Source: Acidobacteriota bacterium | Lineage (GTDB): Bacteria > Acidobacteriota > Vicinamibacteria > Vicinamibacterales > Fen-181 | Reading direction: 5' to 3' | Length of the DNA: 32,165 nucleotides | NCBI GenBank assembly: GCA_017883185.1 | Contig: JADGOB010000037.1 | Location: 1-32,165 of the forward strand | Shown here: positions 1 to 6,673 of the stretch, piece by piece | Numbering within the stretch: the stretch's first letter is position 1 | Layout: every line of letters starts with the position of its first letter | Program-made: the position numbers and the translations under genes | Notes under the pieces: model-generated | Told to the model about the DNA's origin: nothing | The model's input: the letters and a program-made list of their open reading frames with translations, nothing else | Databases searched by the model: none

Positions 1-29
1 TCCCCCTTGCGCGGGACGTAGGTCGCCAT
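1..29 (-). CDS. mazF: MazF-like toxin, first nine codons only (runs off left edge)
   Basis: An ATG at 29 follows directly on the TAG stop of the MazE-like gene (30-32) and reads MATYVPRKG before the window ends. MazF/PemK mRNA interferases commonly begin with a 'YVP(R/D)xGD' segment, and the gene lies immediately after a MazE-type antitoxin, the usual antitoxin-toxin order. MazF toxins cut single-stranded RNA at short sequence motifs and are neutralised by MazE. Only nine complete codons are visible, so the identification rests mainly on context. Another small toxin of the same operon position cannot be excluded. Confidence 0.6.
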
Positions 30-314
30 CTACCAGACCTCCCGGCCGACCGGAGGCCCCCAGTCGAGCTCTTCAGGCTTGTAGCCCTTGGGAATGCGGC
101 TGACCAGCTGATTGAGATCGTGTCCGCCCCTGATGCAGCGAACGGGCGTGACGACGAGGGCACCGTCGCGAACAGCCACATCGACGGCATCCCCGACATC
201 GATCTCGGCGTCTGAGAGCAGCTCCTTGCTCAGGCGCACGCCCTGGCTGTTGCCCCACTTCTGGACTTTAGTGATCGTGACTCCACCTCCAATGGCTAGC
301 CGAAGTATAGCCAT
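30..314 (-). CDS. mazE: AbrB/MazE-family antitoxin
   Basis: A small protein of about 94 residues with the swapped-hairpin DNA-binding motif of MazE/AbrB antitoxins: 'ITKVQKWGNSQGVRLSKELL', then 'DVGDAVDVAVRDGALVV'. The C-terminal tail (RIPKGYKPEELDWGPPVGREVW) resembles the acidic/aromatic segment that wraps the MazF toxin in this family. The toxin gene starts one base after its stop. The start is uncertain. Homologs usually begin at the VTITK segment, but that valine is a GTC codon here, so the ATG at 314 is used; an ATG at 323 is also possible. MazE normally represses its own promoter, which would lie in 315-471. Confidence 0.8.
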   Translation of the reverse strand: MAILRLAIGGGVTITKVQKWGNSQGVRLSKELLSDAEIDVGDAVDVAVRDGALVVTPVRCIRGGHDLNQLVSRIPKGYKPEELDWGPPVGREVW

Positions 315-471
315 GGATGGCATCTGGGGCAAGGTTGACTCCGCTGTGGCGCTTGATGGCGTGCTTGGTGTTCAAGGCGGCGGACCACAGTGCTCGCGAC
401 GCGGAATCGGCGCCTTCCGAATCGGTGTTCCAGAAGGCGGCGCCGGGCAGTTATGCTGTTGACAAGGTGAT
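315..471. other. Divergent intergenic region between mazE and the MFS gene
   Basis: About 157 bases that must hold the promoters of the minus-strand mazEF pair and of the plus-strand transporter. A weak plus-strand pair, TTCCAG (428-433) and TATGCT (452-457) with an 18-base gap, is the best candidate seen for the transporter. No convincing inverted-repeat operator was found by eye. Confidence 0.3.
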
Positions 472-1668
472 GTGACGGAAGACCACCGCTTGACGAAAAC
501 TCCAGGGCTCAATAGAGGTCGGCTCTTTGGCGCCGCCTGCATGACGATGTTCGTGTTCGGGATGCTCATTGCCATGCTCGGCACCCTGTTCGGGCTGCCG
601 GCGATGCGCGAGCGGCTCGGCATCGACCTCGCCCAGCAGGGCGACCTGTTCAGCGTGCTGTTCATCGGCCTTCTCGTTTCGACGGCCGTCGTCGGGCCGA
701 CGCTCGACCGCATCGGCAGCAAGCCGGTGCTGGTGTCGGCGTCGGCGATGGTGACGGTGGCGCTGCTCGCGTTTGCCCTGGCGCATGGCTTCGGCGCGGC
801 CGCGCTCGCGGCCCTCCTGCTCGGCGTCGGCGGCGGCTGGCTCAACGCGGCGACCAACGCCCTGGTATCGGACGTCTTCCCCGACGACCGGGGCCGGATG
901 CTGAACCTGCTCGGTACGTTCTTCGGAATCGGCGCGCTGTTCGTGCCGCTTGTCGTTGCGCTCTTCTTCAACGTCCTGTCGATCGCGGGGACGATGGTGC
1001 TGTGCGCGGGGGTGGCGGGGGCGAGCACGGTGCTGTGCGCGGTGTTGCCGTTCCCCCCGCCGCGCGAAGGGGCGGCGTTCTCGTTCGCCGGCATGCTTGG
1101 CGTGGCGAAGGATCGCGGCGTCCTCCTGTTCGCGCTGCTGCTGCTCTTCCAGGCGGGAAACGAGACAGCTCTGAGCGGGTGGACATCCACCTACGTCGGG
1201 TCGGTGGGCTGGTCGCCGCGCGTGGCGACGCTGATCCTCGTGGGCTACTGGATCATGGCAATTGCGGGGCGCGCGCTGTCCTCGCGGGCGCAGGCCTGGA
1301 CCGGCAAGGAGCGGCTGGTGGTGATCTCCGGTGTGCTGTCGGTCAGCGGTTGCGTCGTCCTGCTGGTGGCCGCAGGCTGGCTGCCGGGGCTGGCGTTCGG
1401 CGCCCTGATGACGTCTCTCGGGTTCTCCGCGATCTTCCCGACGGTGCTGGCGATGGCCGGAGATCGCTATCACCGGTTTGCCGGGACCGTGTTCGGCTTC
1501 CTGTTCACCGTGGGCAACGTCGGCAGCATTACTTTTCCGTGGGCGCTCGGGCACATCTCGCAGGCGTTCGGTGTACGCCTGGGGATGCTGGTTCCGCTGG
1601 CGGGCACCGTCCTAATGACCGCGTGCGCGCTCGTCGTCGCGGGTCGCCGATCGCCGGTCAACCCATAG
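472..1668 (+). CDS. Major facilitator superfamily (MFS) transporter
   Basis: A 398-residue polytopic membrane protein with about twelve hydrophobic segments. The loop after the second helix has 'GPTLDRIGSKPVLVSASA', the MFS motif-A position (G-x-x-x-D-R-x-G-x-K/R). The second half repeats the pattern more weakly. The overall look (long GG-rich helices, 'FPDDRGRMLNLLGTFFGIGALFVPL') fits the FucP/NarK-like sugar or anion porters common in Acidobacteriota, but the substrate cannot be read from the sequence. The GTG at 472 is preferred because AAGG lies a few bases upstream. The stop is six bases from the end of the convergent fragment at 1675, so there is little room for a terminator. It acts in the inner membrane. 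Confidence 0.85.
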   Translation: MTEDHRLTKTPGLNRGRLFGAACMTMFVFGMLIAMLGTLFGLPAMRERLGIDLAQQGDLFSVLFIGLLVSTAVVGPTLDRIGSKPVLVSASAMVTVALLAFALAHGFGAAALAALLLGVGGGWLNAATNALVSDVFPDDRGRMLNLLGTFFGIGALFVPLVVALFFNVLSIAGTMVLCAGVAGASTVLCAVLPFPPPREGAAFSFAGMLGVAKDRGVLLFALLLLFQAGNETALSGWTSTYVGSVGWSPRVATLILVGYWIMAIAGRALSSRAQAWTGKERLVVISGVLSVSGCVVLLVAAGWLPGLAFGALMTSLGFSAIFPTVLAMAGDRYHRFAGTVFGFLFTVGNVGSITFPWALGHISQAFGVRLGMLVPLAGTVLMTACALVVAGRRSPVNP

Positions 1669-1674
1669 ACGCTG

Positions 1675-1998
1675 TCAGAATGCCGTGCCGTGGACCATTG
1701 CCTTCGGAGCGGCAATGAGATCGAAACCGCGGCCGTTCCAGCGGCGGATGGGGAAGGCGTCGGGCAACCCATAGCTACGCGAAGCCGACGTCACGATGTC
1801 CAGGCTCTCCAGTTGCCGGTCCAGCGATTTGTAGGACGGAGCCAGTTCCACCCGGGGAATCGCGAACCGATCGTCGAAGTAGTAGTAGGTGAAGTCTTCC
1901 TGCTGTGGGATGCCGGGAATTCCGAACGAGGACGCCGCGACGACCCAGACGACAAATTCGCGGCGGCCCGACACCACTACGCGGCGCGGAGTTGCCAT
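1675..1998 (-). pseudogene. Probable 3' part of a frameshifted HTH/membrane-helix gene
   Basis: A 107-residue reading frame (VVVSGRREFVVWVVAASSFG..., YYYFDDRFAIPRVELAPSY) that begins inside the tail of the minus-strand frame 2009-2704. Between them, a third frame (1977 to about 2100) reads RFVDRIPYENTHSVRFGDLAYDTVGVSETG with codon choice typical of a gene. The simplest reading is one original C-terminal domain now spread over three frames, which needs two frameshifts, near 2070-2100 and near 1990-2010. Alternatively, this is a separate small gene starting at ATG 1998. No ribosome binding site supports that. No catalytic motif is recognised. Confidence 0.45.
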
Positions 1999-2008
1999 CC
2001 AGTTTCGC

Positions 2009-2704
2009 TCACTCCGACAGTGTCGTATGCCAGGTCGCCGAAGCGCACCGAATGGGTATTCTCATACGGGATACGGTCAACGAACCGGCGGCCGTCTCGA
2101 AGAAGTCCATGAACGTCGTGACGAACTGTTTTGTCCAAAGTACTGTGCCGTCTGCTGATTTGGCGGTGAGCGTGCGGCCCTGCAGCGTTGCGGTTTGTGG
2201 TTCCCGGGCGGCGGCCGCGGGCCCCTGAGTCGCGGTGTGCGAGGTCGCGTCGCGCTGGCGAGACGCCGCCGACCAGCGGTCGAACAGCCCGGGGAAAACG
2301 GCCCACCATCCCAGTGCCGCCACAGCCACCAAGGCCGCCGCCCCGGCCAGCGCCCACCAGCGTCGGGTCGCCCGGGCAGTCTGGGTCCGCGCGGGCTGGG
2401 GAGGTTCGTCGCTCGACTCGGATGGCAGTTCACGCGGCGTCGCGTCCTCTGCAGGAGTCCGCTCGTCCGCAGGTTCCGCCTGCGACACGCGCGAATGCCG
2501 CACCACCCACGCGTCGAGTTCGTCGCGGAGTGCGTTGACGACCTCGGCGGTGCCGGTATCCAGGCGACGGATCGGCAGGCCGAGCTCGCGTTCCCAGCGT
2601 TGGACCGTGCGGACGCTCCTGCCCAGGTGCGCAGCGATGTCTTTCCAGCCGTCTATCCGGATGGCTGGCGCGCCATTGTTCGTCGAGCCTTCTGTGGAAC
2701 CCAT
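2009..2704 (-). CDS. HTH-domain protein with one membrane helix (probably frameshifted)
   Basis: A 231-residue frame with an N-terminal helix-turn-helix, 'GWKDIAAHLGRSVRTVQRWERELGLPIRRL' (about residues 19-48). A charged Pro-rich linker follows, then one hydrophobic helix near 118-137 (WWALAGAAALVAVAALGWW) and a short extracytoplasmic start of a domain (GRTLTAKSADGTVLWTKQF). This layout, a DNA-binding domain tethered to the membrane with a beta-rich outer domain, recurs in Acidobacteriota and suggests a membrane-bound sensor/regulator (family knowledge). The reading frame degrades after 'DFFETA' into residues that do not look like protein, while the expected continuation appears in other frames at 1675-2100. 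The gene is therefore probably broken. An inverted repeat lies upstream at 2770-2796. Confidence 0.6.
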   Translation of the reverse strand: MGSTEGSTNNGAPAIRIDGWKDIAAHLGRSVRTVQRWERELGLPIRRLDTGTAEVVNALRDELDAWVVRHSRVSQAEPADERTPAEDATPRELPSESSDEPPQPARTQTARATRRWWALAGAAALVAVAALGWWAVFPGLFDRWSAASRQRDATSHTATQGPAAAAREPQTATLQGRTLTAKSADGTVLWTKQFVTTFMDFFETAAGSLTVSRMRIPIRCASATWHTTLSE

Positions 2705-2769
2705 GCGGTCTTTGGTCCGGGGGCCGGCCCGCGATCATACCACGCGAGTTTTGGGGGCGCGCCAAGAGC

Positions 2770-2796
2770 CCAATGTCGCGAAATGGCGCACATTGG
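2770..2796. promoter_or_regulatory. Inverted repeat, possible operator
   Basis: Perfect 7-base arms CCAATGT and ACATTGG are separated by 13 bases. The repeat lies 66 bases upstream of the HTH gene start (2704, minus) and 174 bases before the nitrilase start (2970, plus). It is the only clear dyad seen in the 265-base gap 2705-2969. Autoregulation by the HTH protein is an inference. Confidence 0.3.
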
Positions 2797-2969
2797 ACCC
2801 CTCATCGTCCCGCCTTCGTCGCTCCGCGACTTCGGCGTGGCAGGCAGTTCCGACCCCTCATCGTCAGCCCCGACTATTCATCCCGGGCACGACATCATCT
2901 CGTCAGACGGCTGGTCCGACTTGAACAGACCGCGACGCCGGATTCTCGACCCTGCGGTAGAATCTCACC

Positions 2970-3785
2970 ATGAGAATCGCACTCGTGCAGCAGCGGGCCA
3001 CTGCCAGCAAGGCCGCGAACGTCGCGGCCGGCCTCGACGCGCTTGCTGCGGCGGCCAACAACGGCGCACAGCTCATCTGTTTCGCGGAACTGGCATTCGA
3101 GCCGTTCTACCCGCAGCGCCCAGCCGGGCCTGATTTCGCGAATCTTGCCGAACCGATCCCTGGCCAGGTCACCGAGGCCTTCCAGGCGAAGGCCGCCGAA
3201 CTGGGCGTGGTCGTCGTGCTCAACCTGTTCGAGCGCGATGGTGACCGCACGTTCGACAGCTCGCCGGTGATCGACGCCGACGGGACGCTCCTCGGCTGCA
3301 CCCGCATGATCCACATCACGGAGTACCCCTGCTTCCACGAACAGGGGTACTACACGCCGGGCGACACCGGCGCGCCGGTCTACGACACGGCGATTGGAAG
3401 GCTCGGCGTGGCGATCTGCTACGACCGTCACTTCCCGGAATACATGCGCGCGCTCGCAGTCGGCGGGGCCGAGGTGGTGGTGGTGCCGCAGGCGGGAGCC
3501 GTCGGCGAGTGGCCGGACGGCCTCTACGAGGCGGAGATGCAGGTGGCCGCGTTCCAGAACGGCTACTTCACGGCGCTGTGCAACCGCGTCGGCCAGGAGG
3601 AGTGCCTGACGTTCGGCGGCGAGTCGTTCGTCTGTGCCCCAAGCGGCATGGTGGTCGCGAAAGCTCCCGCCGGGGAAGACGCGATTCTCTACGCCGACAT
3701 CGATCTCCAGACGGTCGAACGCTCCCACGCGCGAAAGCTGTTCCTGAAGCACCGCAGGCCCGAGCTATACGCAACGTGGATCTAG
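2970..3785 (+). CDS. Carbon-nitrogen hydrolase (nitrilase superfamily)
   Basis: A 271-residue cytosolic protein with the nitrilase fold. It resembles N-carbamoylputrescine amidase and related amidases that hydrolyse C-N bonds. The catalytic glutamate is E40 (CFAELAFEPF) and the nucleophile is C150 (GVAICYDRHFPEYMRAL). A second conserved glutamate lies in FHEQGYYTPGD (residues 122-131). The usual catalytic lysine position ('YRKxHIP' in relatives) reads TRMIHIT, with methionine at 113. The length matches the family (about 260-300). The start ATG follows a gap without a strong ribosome site. It converges on the glutamine-synthetase-like gene with 74 bases between them. A link to nitrogen release or polyamine turnover is inference. 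Confidence 0.85.
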   Translation: MRIALVQQRATASKAANVAAGLDALAAAANNGAQLICFAELAFEPFYPQRPAGPDFANLAEPIPGQVTEAFQAKAAELGVVVVLNLFERDGDRTFDSSPVIDADGTLLGCTRMIHITEYPCFHEQGYYTPGDTGAPVYDTAIGRLGVAICYDRHFPEYMRALAVGGAEVVVVPQAGAVGEWPDGLYEAEMQVAAFQNGYFTALCNRVGQEECLTFGGESFVCAPSGMVVAKAPAGEDAILYADIDLQTVERSHARKLFLKHRRPELYATWI

Positions 3786-3828
3786 ACATCTTCCAGGGCT
3801 GAGATCGTCACGGTTGACGCAAGTTCCT

Positions 3829-3863
3829 GTAGGCCCCCCTGGAATCTGTCTTAGGCCTGCTAC
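3829..3863. repeat. GTAG...CTAC imperfect inverted repeat at the convergent gene ends
   Basis: A 35-base segment starts GTAGGCCC and ends GGCCTGCTAC, so its ends are roughly complementary. The minus-strand TAG stop of the glutamine-synthetase-like gene (3860-3862) lies in its right end. It is a weaker member of the GTAG/CTAC-ended group also seen at 22115-22138, 22404-22450 and 30848-30876. It could act as a terminator between the convergent genes, but no T-run follows it. Confidence 0.35.
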
Positions 3864-5281
3864 ATCTGTTCCAGTGCGTCGAGCGTGCGATCGATGACGT
3901 GCGGCGGGAAGATGCCACCCGCCTCGAACGACCCGCGGACGGCCCGCAGCGCGTCTGCCACCTCGACGAAGCCCCGCGGAACGGGGAGCGCCACGGCGCG
4001 GTTCTGCGCCAGAGCAGCGGTCCGCGCGAGCAACTCGTCCAGGTTCTCGACCGTCCTCCCCGCCACCATCGTCTGCGCGATGCCCGCCAGCAACAGGTGC
4101 GGATGCGCGGAGCCGTCGGCCAGCCGGAACTCGACGGTTTCCGGGCTCACCGACCTGCCTTCCGCGTCGGCCGCCACGATCGGCAGCCGGATGAGCGCCC
4201 GGCGGTTGTAGTGGCCCCAGGTGACGGTGCTCGGCGCTTCCTTCGCCTGGAGCAGGCGCACGAACGAGTTCGTCGCGCGGTTGCCGAACGCCATCAGCGC
4301 GCCGGCGTGCTGGACGAGGCCCGCGATCAACCAGCGGGCGACGCCATCGAGCTGTCCGTCCGGCGTGCTGTGCTTCTGGTGCACGCCGTCGATCATCGGC
4401 GACAGGTGGAAGTGCAGGCCGCTGCCTGCGTGTCCCTTGCGGAGAATCGGATCGAAGCTGCAGCGCCAGCCGGCCTTGTTCGCGAGGTTGCGGAGAAGCC
4501 ACTGCGTCACGAGCACCGAGTCGGCGGCCTGCGCGAGCGGCTGCAGCGAAAGTTCGATCTCGTGCTGCTCCCAGATGCGCGCGTCCACTTCGTCCGGCTG
4601 GATGTAGCCCACCTCGCTGTGGCCGTATTTCACCGGGATGCCGATCTCGGCCAGCAGCACCATCGCGCGGCGGCGGAGCGCTTCGCCGAACACGAACGGC
4701 GAGCTGGCGTGGTAGCCGCGCTCGGTCGATCCGTAGATGTCCGTCTCGTCGGGCCGCTTGCCGAGGAAGTACTCAATCTCGCCGAGCGCCTGCAGCTCGA
4801 CGCCGGTCTCCGCCTGCAGGCGGTCGTACGCCTTGCGGACGATCGTGTCGGGCGACTCGGGCAGCGGCGCGCCGTCGCGGCCGAAGTGGCCGCAGAAGAC
4901 GACCAGCGTCGGGTACGAGGCGAACGGATCCACGAACGCCGTCGAGAGACGCGGTCTGAGAACGACGTCGGACGCCGTGACCTGCACGCCCATCGTTCCG
5001 AACAGGCTCGAGCCGTCGGCGCGCTCGCCGAACGACAGCACTTCGCCCAGGTGCGGCAGGTCGCGTGGCACGAAGTCCAGCGTCTTCAGCCAGCCGTCGC
5101 CGCCGACGTGCATGAGGCTGACGAGGCGAATTCCCAGCCGCCCGACGACCTCCACGAGGTCGTCAACGGTCCAGCGCTCCGACGGCTTGCCGATGAGGCG
5201 CGACAGCCGGCACGCGGGCCAGAGATGGGATTCGTCCTCGGTCTCGACTGCGCCGTTGGGGGTCCTGGTTGTGTCGGTCAT
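3860..5281 (-). CDS. Glutamine-synthetase-like ligase
   Basis: A 473-residue protein with the catalytic-domain signatures of the glutamine synthetase superfamily, which joins ammonia or an amine to the gamma-carboxylate of glutamate with ATP. Visible motifs are the metal-binding 'GEIEYFLG', 'GSGLHFHLS' (the GxGxHxHxS ATP/metal motif), 'GHYNRRALIRLP' (glutamate-binding arginines) and 'VEFRLADGSAHPHLLLAG'. The N-terminal beta-grasp region is less typical, so it may be a gamma-glutamyl-amine ligase rather than the housekeeping enzyme. The ATG at 5281 is preferred to the upstream GTG at 5317; GAGGAG lies about 11 bases before it. It follows the FAD-reductase gene with a 156-base gap holding a possible promoter of its own. 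Confidence 0.85.
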   Translation of the reverse strand: MTDTTRTPNGAVETEDESHLWPACRLSRLIGKPSERWTVDDLVEVVGRLGIRLVSLMHVGGDGWLKTLDFVPRDLPHLGEVLSFGERADGSSLFGTMGVQVTASDVVLRPRLSTAFVDPFASYPTLVVFCGHFGRDGAPLPESPDTIVRKAYDRLQAETGVELQALGEIEYFLGKRPDETDIYGSTERGYHASSPFVFGEALRRRAMVLLAEIGIPVKYGHSEVGYIQPDEVDARIWEQHEIELSLQPLAQAADSVLVTQWLLRNLANKAGWRCSFDPILRKGHAGSGLHFHLSPMIDGVHQKHSTPDGQLDGVARWLIAGLVQHAGALMAFGNRATNSFVRLLQAKEAPSTVTWGHYNRRALIRLPIVAADAEGRSVSPETVEFRLADGSAHPHLLLAGIAQTMVAGRTVENLDELLARTAALAQNRAVALPVPRGFVEVADALRAVRGSFEAGGIFPPHVIDRTLDALEQM

Positions 5282-5387
5282 CGCGAACGCCGCTCCTCGG
5301 AAGAAGGCAGGGATCACCCGATATGTAGCCCCACTGAAGTCCGGAACAGGCTGCCCGAAGAGGGGAAGCCCTCACGGGGGGCGAAGC

Positions 5388-5393
5388 ATTATA
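5388..5393 (-). promoter_or_regulatory. Possible -10 box upstream of the glutamine-synthetase-like gene
   Basis: The minus strand reads TATAAT here, a perfect -10 hexamer in very GC-rich DNA, 106 bases before the ATG at 5281. No good -35 lies 16-18 bases upstream (the nearest TTCACA is 26 bases away), so the call is tentative. Confidence 0.35.
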
Positions 5394-5437
5394 ATCCCTT
5401 GTGATACACCCATGCGCTTGTGAAGTTCCTGGCGCGA

Positions 5438-6673
5438 TCAGCCGGCCAGGGCGCCCCGCGCCATGCGAACGACGACGCAGGGAAACCGCGCGAGGAGCCG
5501 GCGACGGGCCTCGGCGTAGGAGGTCGTGCCCGTCGCGTAGGCGATGATCGTGTCCGCCGCCTGGCGGTACGTGTCGGCGCTGCTCACGACACCGTCGATG
5601 CGGGAGGCATCGCGGAACAGGTACTTCTGGATCAACACGGAATCTCGAAGCTCCGCGCCGATCTCGCGCCGCCAGGCTCGCACGTAACGGCCCGCCGCCG
5701 TCGTGCCTCGTCGCGGATCGTCGATGCCGCGGTCGTCGATGACCGCTCGGGCCGCCAGGTCGCCCGAGACCAGCGCGTAGTAAATGCCTTCGGCCGTGTA
5801 CGCATTGACGAAGCCGCCGGCATCGCCCGCCACCAGGACGCGGCCACGCGCGGTGTTCCGGATCGGTCCGCCCACCGGGATGTGATACGGAGTGAAGTCC
5901 TCGCGGCTCGACTCGCCTTCGACGATCCCGCGCCGGCGCAGTTCGGACACGAAGCGCTGCTGCATCTGGTAGGGCGCAAGGTGGATCTGCTCGCGGAAGT
6001 GCGAGAGCAGGCACCCGATGCCGACGTTGATATGGTCGCGCTTCGGGAAGATGTAGCCGTACCCGTTTGTGCCGCCCTGCCCGTAGGACACCCACAGCGT
6101 GCCGGGCTCGAGCGCGCGCAGGCGCTCGTTCGGCGTTTCCTCCATCATGTCGAGCGCGACGCCCGCTGCGTCCCATCCCGGGTGCAGCCCGAGCCGGCGT
6201 GTGACGATGCCGTTGACGCCGTCCGCGGCCACGAGGTAACGCGCGCAGAACTCACGGCCGTCGCGGGTCGTCACCCGCACGCCCTCGTCGTCGGCGTGCA
6301 CCTGCGACACGCAGGCATCCTCGATCAGCTCCGCGCCGGCTTCGACGGCGAGGCGCGCCAGCAGGTCGTCGAACTCCAGCCGGCGGATCATCACAACGGC
6401 CGGCTCGTGCGACGTGAGGACGACGCCCCGGCCCGACGGCCCTTCGAGATAGAGTTTCGAGATGTAGTGGGTAGTGATCCGGTCCAGCGCCGCGCCCAGA
6501 TAGGGGAACCGGCGCAACGCGCGCGTGGTGATGCCGCCGCCGCACGGCTTGTTGCGCGGAAAGCGGAAGCGCTCGAGCAGTTGCACGCGGGCGCCGCCAA
6601 GCGCCAGCGAGCGCGCCGCGGTCGCTCCCGCCGGCCCGGCGCCAACGACGATGACATCAGCAGGAGCGGCCAC
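5438..6673 (-). CDS. FAD-dependent reductase, geranylgeranyl-reductase family
   Basis: A 411-residue flavoprotein. The N-terminus has the dinucleotide-binding motif ADVIVVGAGPAGATAA, then the family signature 'LLERFRFPRNKPCGGGI'. A second FAD motif 'GRVLVAGDAGGFVNAYTAEGIYYAL' lies in the middle. Members saturate isoprenoid side chains of lipids or quinones, or act as related oxidoreductases; the substrate is not readable here. The GTG start at 6673 shares a base with the TAG stop of the PIG-L gene (TAGTG), so translation is probably coupled. A longer frame to 6781 was not used because the extra residues are antisense-like and hydrophilic. It probably acts in the cytoplasm at the membrane face. 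Confidence 0.85.
   Translation of the reverse strand: MAAPADVIVVGAGPAGATAARSLALGGARVQLLERFRFPRNKPCGGGITTRALRRFPYLGAALDRITTHYISKLYLEGPSGRGVVLTSHEPAVVMIRRLEFDDLLARLAVEAGAELIEDACVSQVHADDEGVRVTTRDGREFCARYLVAADGVNGIVTRRLGLHPGWDAAGVALDMMEETPNERLRALEPGTLWVSYGQGGTNGYGYIFPKRDHINVGIGCLLSHFREQIHLAPYQMQQRFVSELRRRGIVEGESSREDFTPYHIPVGGPIRNTARGRVLVAGDAGGFVNAYTAEGIYYALVSGDLAARAVIDDRGIDDPRRGTTAAGRYVRAWRREIGAELRDSVLIQKYLFRDASRIDGVVSSADTYRQAADTIIAYATGTTSYAEARRRLLARFPCVVVRMARGALAG

Noticed and set aside
3791-3844. TTCCAGGG...CCCTGGAA as a terminator between the nitrilase and GS-like genes
   Set aside because: The arms are exact but the loop is about 38 bases and no T-run follows.
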